From Campylobacterales bacterium (GTDB lineage Bacteria > Campylobacterota > Campylobacteria > Campylobacterales > Sulfurospirillaceae), in assembly GCA_016930915.1 (NCBI GenBank), contig JAFGFU010000037.1, positions 1-64,000 on the forward strand: a stretch of 64,000 nt of DNA, given 5' to 3'. The first letter of the stretch is position 1. Each line of letters opens with the position of its first letter. Below the pieces are notes generated by a model, which saw only the letters and a program-made list of their open reading frames with translations, had not been told where the DNA came from and did no database searches. Below, one piece after another: positions 61,198 to 64,000 of the stretch. Made by a program: the position numbers and the translations under genes.

Positions 61198-62556
61198 CTA
61201 ATAACTCCCTTTGCGTCCAAGGACAACAAGAACCGTTTTAATCAATATCTGTACATCAAGCTCTATAGACCAATTTCTCACATACCAAACATCCAGTTGA
61301 ACACGTTCATCGTATTCGATGTCATTGCGACCACTCACTTGCCACAGTCCTGTAATACCAGGGGTAACAGCTGTAAAATACTCAAAGTATTCGCCATACT
61401 TTTCTATTTCTTTTTCCACAATGGGTCTAGGGCCAACTAATGACATTTCTCCTTTTAAAACATTGACCAACTGAGGCAACTCATCTAAAGAAGTTCTACG
61501 TAAAAAGTGACCTATTTTTGTAATGCGTGGGTCATTTTTGAGTTTAAAGTCTCTTTCCCATTCTTCTTTGCTCTCTTCACAGGTTTCCAAAAGCTCTTCA
61601 AGACGCTCATCTGCATCGATAAACATCGTTCTAAATTTATAAACTTTAAATTTTTTTCCACCAAATCCTATGCGATCATGTGAAAATATAGGATGTCCTT
61701 TTGTTGAAACATACACGATACTGTAAAGCCATATTAAAAAAGGAGAAGCCATAAACAATGCCACTAAAGAAACCACGATATCAAATCCTCGCTTGAGATA
61801 TTGGTCTACAGGACTTAAAAGATTATTTTTAATATAAAATGCCATGCCCTTATGATGAATCGAACTAATTAGTTCCCCAGTGATTACAGGAATTTTTGAC
61901 ATTTTTGGTAGCACAATCACTTTACGAACACGACGCTGAATATGATTAACTAAACTATTCAAGTTAAGAAGTGTATTACTCTCTAAATCGATGACTGCCG
62001 AATCATATTGCCTATCCTCAATCGCTCTATCGATTGCACTATTCACCTTCTCAATAGAAAGAAGAGAAACGTTAATGATTTCTTTCACATCATAACCAAA
62101 AGGATTTCCTTGAGCAAACCACGAGTGAATGTTTGCTAAGCCTTTATCATCACAAATAACAAATACTGGTTGCCTAAAAAACTTAAATTTAAAAAAGATT
62201 TTCTTGAGATAATGAGACCATAGCGCATTAAAATTATTCAGCATATAAAATATACATACAATTGCTCTTGAAGTTGTATCATTCAGTTTGGCAATTGCAA
62301 TAATAATTAATATAAGAGCAAAGGCAAAGAAATTTGCTTTTAACGATAGGGTAATTGCATTTACTGTAACCATACGATTTGTCATCAAACGCAAAGAAAA
62401 ATAACCTAACATATAAACAGAAATCATCCAGCTATAATGTAAAAAAGTATTGACCCCTTCTAGGTTAAACAAAAAATCAGCAAACCAAATTGCTAAAAAA
62501 AGATTTATTACTAAAAAAATAAAACTTATAAAGAATTTTAATAAAAAATATCGCAT
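61198..62556 (-). CDS. polyprenyl-phosphate sugar-1-phosphate transferase (WbaP-like)
   Basis: A 452-residue initiating enzyme for a lipid-linked glycan. The N-terminal third has about four to five membrane helices; a central CoA-binding-like domain (VFVICDDKGLANIHSWFAQG) follows, then a last helix near residue 265 and the bacterial sugar transferase domain: HDRIGFGGKKFKVYKFRTMF, DPRITKIGHFLRRTSLDELP then QLVNVLKGEMSLVGPRPIV, ITGLWQVSGRND. The sugar may be galactose, glucose or a bacillosamine-like one; sequence does not decide. GGAGAAA lies six bases ahead of the ATG. It ends the second glycan locus, whose other genes lie rightward. Confidence 0.88.
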   Translation of the reverse strand: MRYFLLKFFISFIFLVINLFLAIWFADFLFNLEGVNTFLHYSWMISVYMLGYFSLRLMTNRMVTVNAITLSLKANFFAFALILIIIAIAKLNDTTSRAIVCIFYMLNNFNALWSHYLKKIFFKFKFFRQPVFVICDDKGLANIHSWFAQGNPFGYDVKEIINVSLLSIEKVNSAIDRAIEDRQYDSAVIDLESNTLLNLNSLVNHIQRRVRKVIVLPKMSKIPVITGELISSIHHKGMAFYIKNNLLSPVDQYLKRGFDIVVSLVALFMASPFLIWLYSIVYVSTKGHPIFSHDRIGFGGKKFKVYKFRTMFIDADERLEELLETCEESKEEWERDFKLKNDPRITKIGHFLRRTSLDELPQLVNVLKGEMSLVGPRPIVEKEIEKYGEYFEYFTAVTPGITGLWQVSGRNDIEYDERVQLDVWYVRNWSIELDVQILIKTVLVVLGRKGSY

Positions 62557-62597
62557 ATTTTCTCCAAATATTAGACCAACATATGGGAACCTAAAAG

Positions 62598-63432
62598 CTA
62601 AAAAGCCAACTTAAACGCAATGAATTTTATAAAAGAATACAGACAAGAACGAGGTATGCTCCACGGTGATTCTTTTAAAAGATATTTTAGTTCGCCCAAG
62701 GCTTGATTGATGCCTGTTGATTCGGCTTTATGGTCTTTTTCCACTTCTTTAAGTATCCACTTATTTTCAGTAAAGAACTTTCCAATGGCGCTGTAACGCT
62801 TCCAAATATCTTTACATGTAAAGGTGTGTGAGTGATATACTTTGGCATCTGCTGCATAGGCTACTTTCTTACCATGCATGATAGCCCGTGCTACAAACTC
62901 CATATCTTCATTCGTATGAAGATCTTTCTTAAATCCACTGACCTCTTTAAAATAACTCGCTCTATACATCGCACAGCTGTCAGAACAAAAAAAACGTTTT
63001 AATACCCATTGTAGGCAAATCATCTTTCGATTTAACTTTAGCGATTAGTGGATAGTTTGTCGTACGTGCAAACACTTCTATAGCATCCGCGTCTTTATAG
63101 GGAATCTGCCTCGCATAGGCGACAACGACATCATCATCTGCAAAAGCTTTCAGTAAGTTTTCTACTAAAAATTCATCGTAAGGCATTGCATCTTGCGTCA
63201 TAAAAAGATAAAAATCCGCTTCATAATTGAGCGCAAGATTGCGTGTATTAGCATGATTGAATTCGCTTTTTTGGATTTTAAGTGTTGCGCGCTTTGCAAT
63301 TGTTAGATCTTTATCGCCTGAGTTGATGACCAAAAGAGCAGACGACACCGTCTGTTTTTGGAGCAACGGCACAATCCGCTCACTAAAGGATACTTGTGGG
63401 TTAAAGATGGGAATAATGGTTTGAATTTTCAT
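62598..63432 (-). pseudogene. GT2 (rhamnosyltransferase-like) gene split by a slip in a T8 tract, possibly phase-variable
   Basis: The first frame starts ATG 63432 (ATGA overlap with the upstream gene): MKIQTIIPIFNPQVSF, INSGDKDLTIAKRA, EFNHANTRNLALNYEADFYL then FMTQDAMPY. It is cut short after GIKTFF. The second frame carries on with FFCSDSCAMYRASYFKEVSG and FKKDLHTNEDMEFVARAIMH to 62598. Family members read straight through GIKTFFCSDSCAMYR. The switch lies in eight T on the coding strand (62987-62994); with seven T the gene is open for 277 residues (835 - 1 = 834 bases). A palindrome at 62812 encodes TFTCKDIW. It is either phase-OFF, decayed, or a base-call error. Confidence 0.85.
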
Positions 63433-64000
63433 GCGAACAGTATCAGCCCGAGATTTCTCATCAAGCCATTTTTCCAAATTTTGTATTTAAACAAAACTCT
63501 TAACTTTTGACACTTGTTCAATTGACAAAAAGCTGAAAATTCTTCTAGCATTTTTCTATCAGGTTCATTCAACTCTTTTTTATAATATGCTAAAAAAGCT
63601 TTACTTTGGAAAATATATTTTTCCAACGAAGGTTTTGAAAAAAACTTTTTGAAAAAATATTTAAGCCCATACTGTTTTGCTCCCGTATCATTCTTTCCAT
63701 GTTGTCTGTAAAGCATCAAAGGCTCGTCTATGAAAGCTATTTTTCCAAAGGCTGATGCCACCATCGCCATCCACCAATCGTGCATAATAGCTTCTTGTGG
63801 GATATATTTCACTTTCTCTGCCAATGCTCGGTTAATCATCATCGTACAACCCGTGACAACATTTTGCAATAAAAGACGATTTAAACTACCTTGAGATGGG
63901 TCTATATGCTGATAATCCCAAAAAGACGGTGCGATGATCTCTAAATCTTGATCTACGACTGTTAAATTGCTATGTATGAGTAAAGGAGTATTTTTGCCAT
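63429..64000 (-). CDS. glycosyltransferase family 2, C-terminal part (runs off right edge)
   Basis: The frame is open from the right edge down to 63429, giving about 190 residues of a longer protein. Seen: TPLLIHSNLTVVDQDLEIIA, then NRLLLQNVVTGCTMMINRAL, IMHDWWMAMVASAFGKIAFI and DEPLMLYRQHGKNDTG, which are the acceptor-side motifs (G-C-T-x2-x-N-R; H-D-W-W; Y-R-Q-H) of rhamnosyl-type GT2 enzymes. An ATG exists at 63869, but the upstream codons are clearly homologous, so that is not the start. It overlaps the frameshifted GT2 gene by four bases. With dTDP-rhamnose genes at the left end of the window, rhamnose is a reasonable guess as donor. Confidence 0.85.
   Translation of the reverse strand, partial: GKNTPLLIHSNLTVVDQDLEIIAPSFWDYQHIDPSQGSLNRLLLQNVVTGCTMMINRALAEKVKYIPQEAIMHDWWMAMVASAFGKIAFIDEPLMLYRQHGKNDTGAKQYGLKYFFKKFFSKPSLEKYIFQSKAFLAYYKKELNEPDRKMLEEFSAFCQLNKCQKLRVLFKYKIWKNGLMRNLGLILFA

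Larger units (their letters stand above)
1463..62822. repeat. highly iterated palindrome, core TTACATGTAA (consensus CTTTACATGTAAAG), 30 exact copies
   Basis: Exact 10-base cores begin at 1464, 4773, 5789, 6347, 8144, 9851, 12905, 16610, 19917, 20825, 22250, 26649, 29504, 31932, 32518, 33712, 36307, 39672, 43269, 43668, 47734, 48922, 53623, 53685, 57043, 57987, 58305, 59846, 60721 and 62812. One-mismatch copies begin at 965, 3356, 11664, 16866, 22818, 31357, 38162 and 56288. Twenty-five exact copies lie inside genes (16 in the frame giving LHV, 9 giving TC), five between genes. Counted by eye, so a few may be missed. The span given is only from first to last exact copy. Confidence 0.95.

Noticed and set aside
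1463-62822. TTACATGTAA as a transcription-factor operator only
   Set aside because: Twenty-five of 30 exact copies lie inside genes, far from starts, so a simple operator role cannot explain them. It does not exclude a nucleoid protein.
1463-62822. TTACATGTAA as a DNA uptake sequence or chromosome-polarity signal
   Set aside because: Known uptake and polarity signals are asymmetric or biased in orientation; this is a perfect palindrome. Not excluded, but not favoured.
63870-64000. ATG 63869 as start of the last GT2 gene
   Set aside because: The codons upstream stay open and encode family sequence (TPLLIHSNL, NRLLLQNVVTG), so the gene continues past the window edge.

Overview
The window looks like a piece of a Campylobacterota (epsilonproteobacterial) chromosome, most like a free-living Sulfurospirillum-type organism. 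The basis is AT-rich DNA, dense packing with ATGA/GTGA overlaps, a Campylobacter-style legionaminic acid gene set, a heptose/LPS core locus bounded by waaC and waaF, CcoS/CcoI maturation proteins, a petABC bc1 operon with a diheme cytochrome c1, and several c-di-GMP/chemotaxis proteins. Species assignment is inference.

Layout. (1) 1-6150, minus strand: nucleotide-sugar genes (rfbC partial, ugd, rfbB, rfbA, phosphohexomutase) with a secreted minimal ATP-dependent DNA ligase and a PolB-like 3'-5' exonuclease in the same run. (2) 6221-11118, plus strand: LPS core genes (two sugar kinases, deacetylase, WaaE-like transferase, glycoside-hydrolase-like protein, waaF). (3) 34655 down to 11191, minus strand: a tightly packed run of about 23 kb. 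It starts with a TPR protein and the ADP-heptose pathway (gmhB, hldD, hldE, gmhA), then lipid A acyltransferase, a GT4, waaC, a third kinase, an unknown GRHR protein, O-antigen ligase and a sialyltransferase-like protein. It continues with the CMP-legionaminic acid genes (legB, legC, legH, legI, legG, ptmE, ptmF, ptmB, ptmA), with an ORF6N gene spliced between legI and legG, and ends in two Gfo/Idh oxidoreductases and a frameshifted SGNH hydrolase. (4) 34.8-38 kb: cytochrome c, repeat-rich spacer, ccoS-ccoI. (5) 38.2-46.5 kb: two c-di-GMP proteins, tpx, a small unknown gene, pgeF, ribE and a chemoreceptor. (6) 46.5-60.95 kb: pxpCBA, mnmG, petABC, accA, fabF, acpP, fabG, gpmI, mraY, murD. (7) 61.0-64 kb: tRNA-Phe, then a second glycan locus (WbaP-like initiating transferase and two GT2 genes, one frameshifted, one running off the end).

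How it fits together: regions 2 and 3 read as one cell-surface factory. Heptose is made, built into the inner core by WaaC/WaaF and phosphorylated by up to three kinases. CMP-legionaminate made in the same operon could be transferred by the sialyltransferase-like protein next to legB. The plan recalls Campylobacter LOS loci, where sialic acid genes sit between waaC and waaF.

The most striking non-gene signal is a perfect palindrome, core TTACATGTAA (usually CTTTACATGTAAAG). I count 30 exact copies plus several one-base variants, against an expectation well below one. Most lie inside genes, where they force the peptides LHVK or FTCK. The second striking signal is a pair of glycan genes, each broken by a one-base slip in an A/T homopolymer and each restorable by a single-base change.
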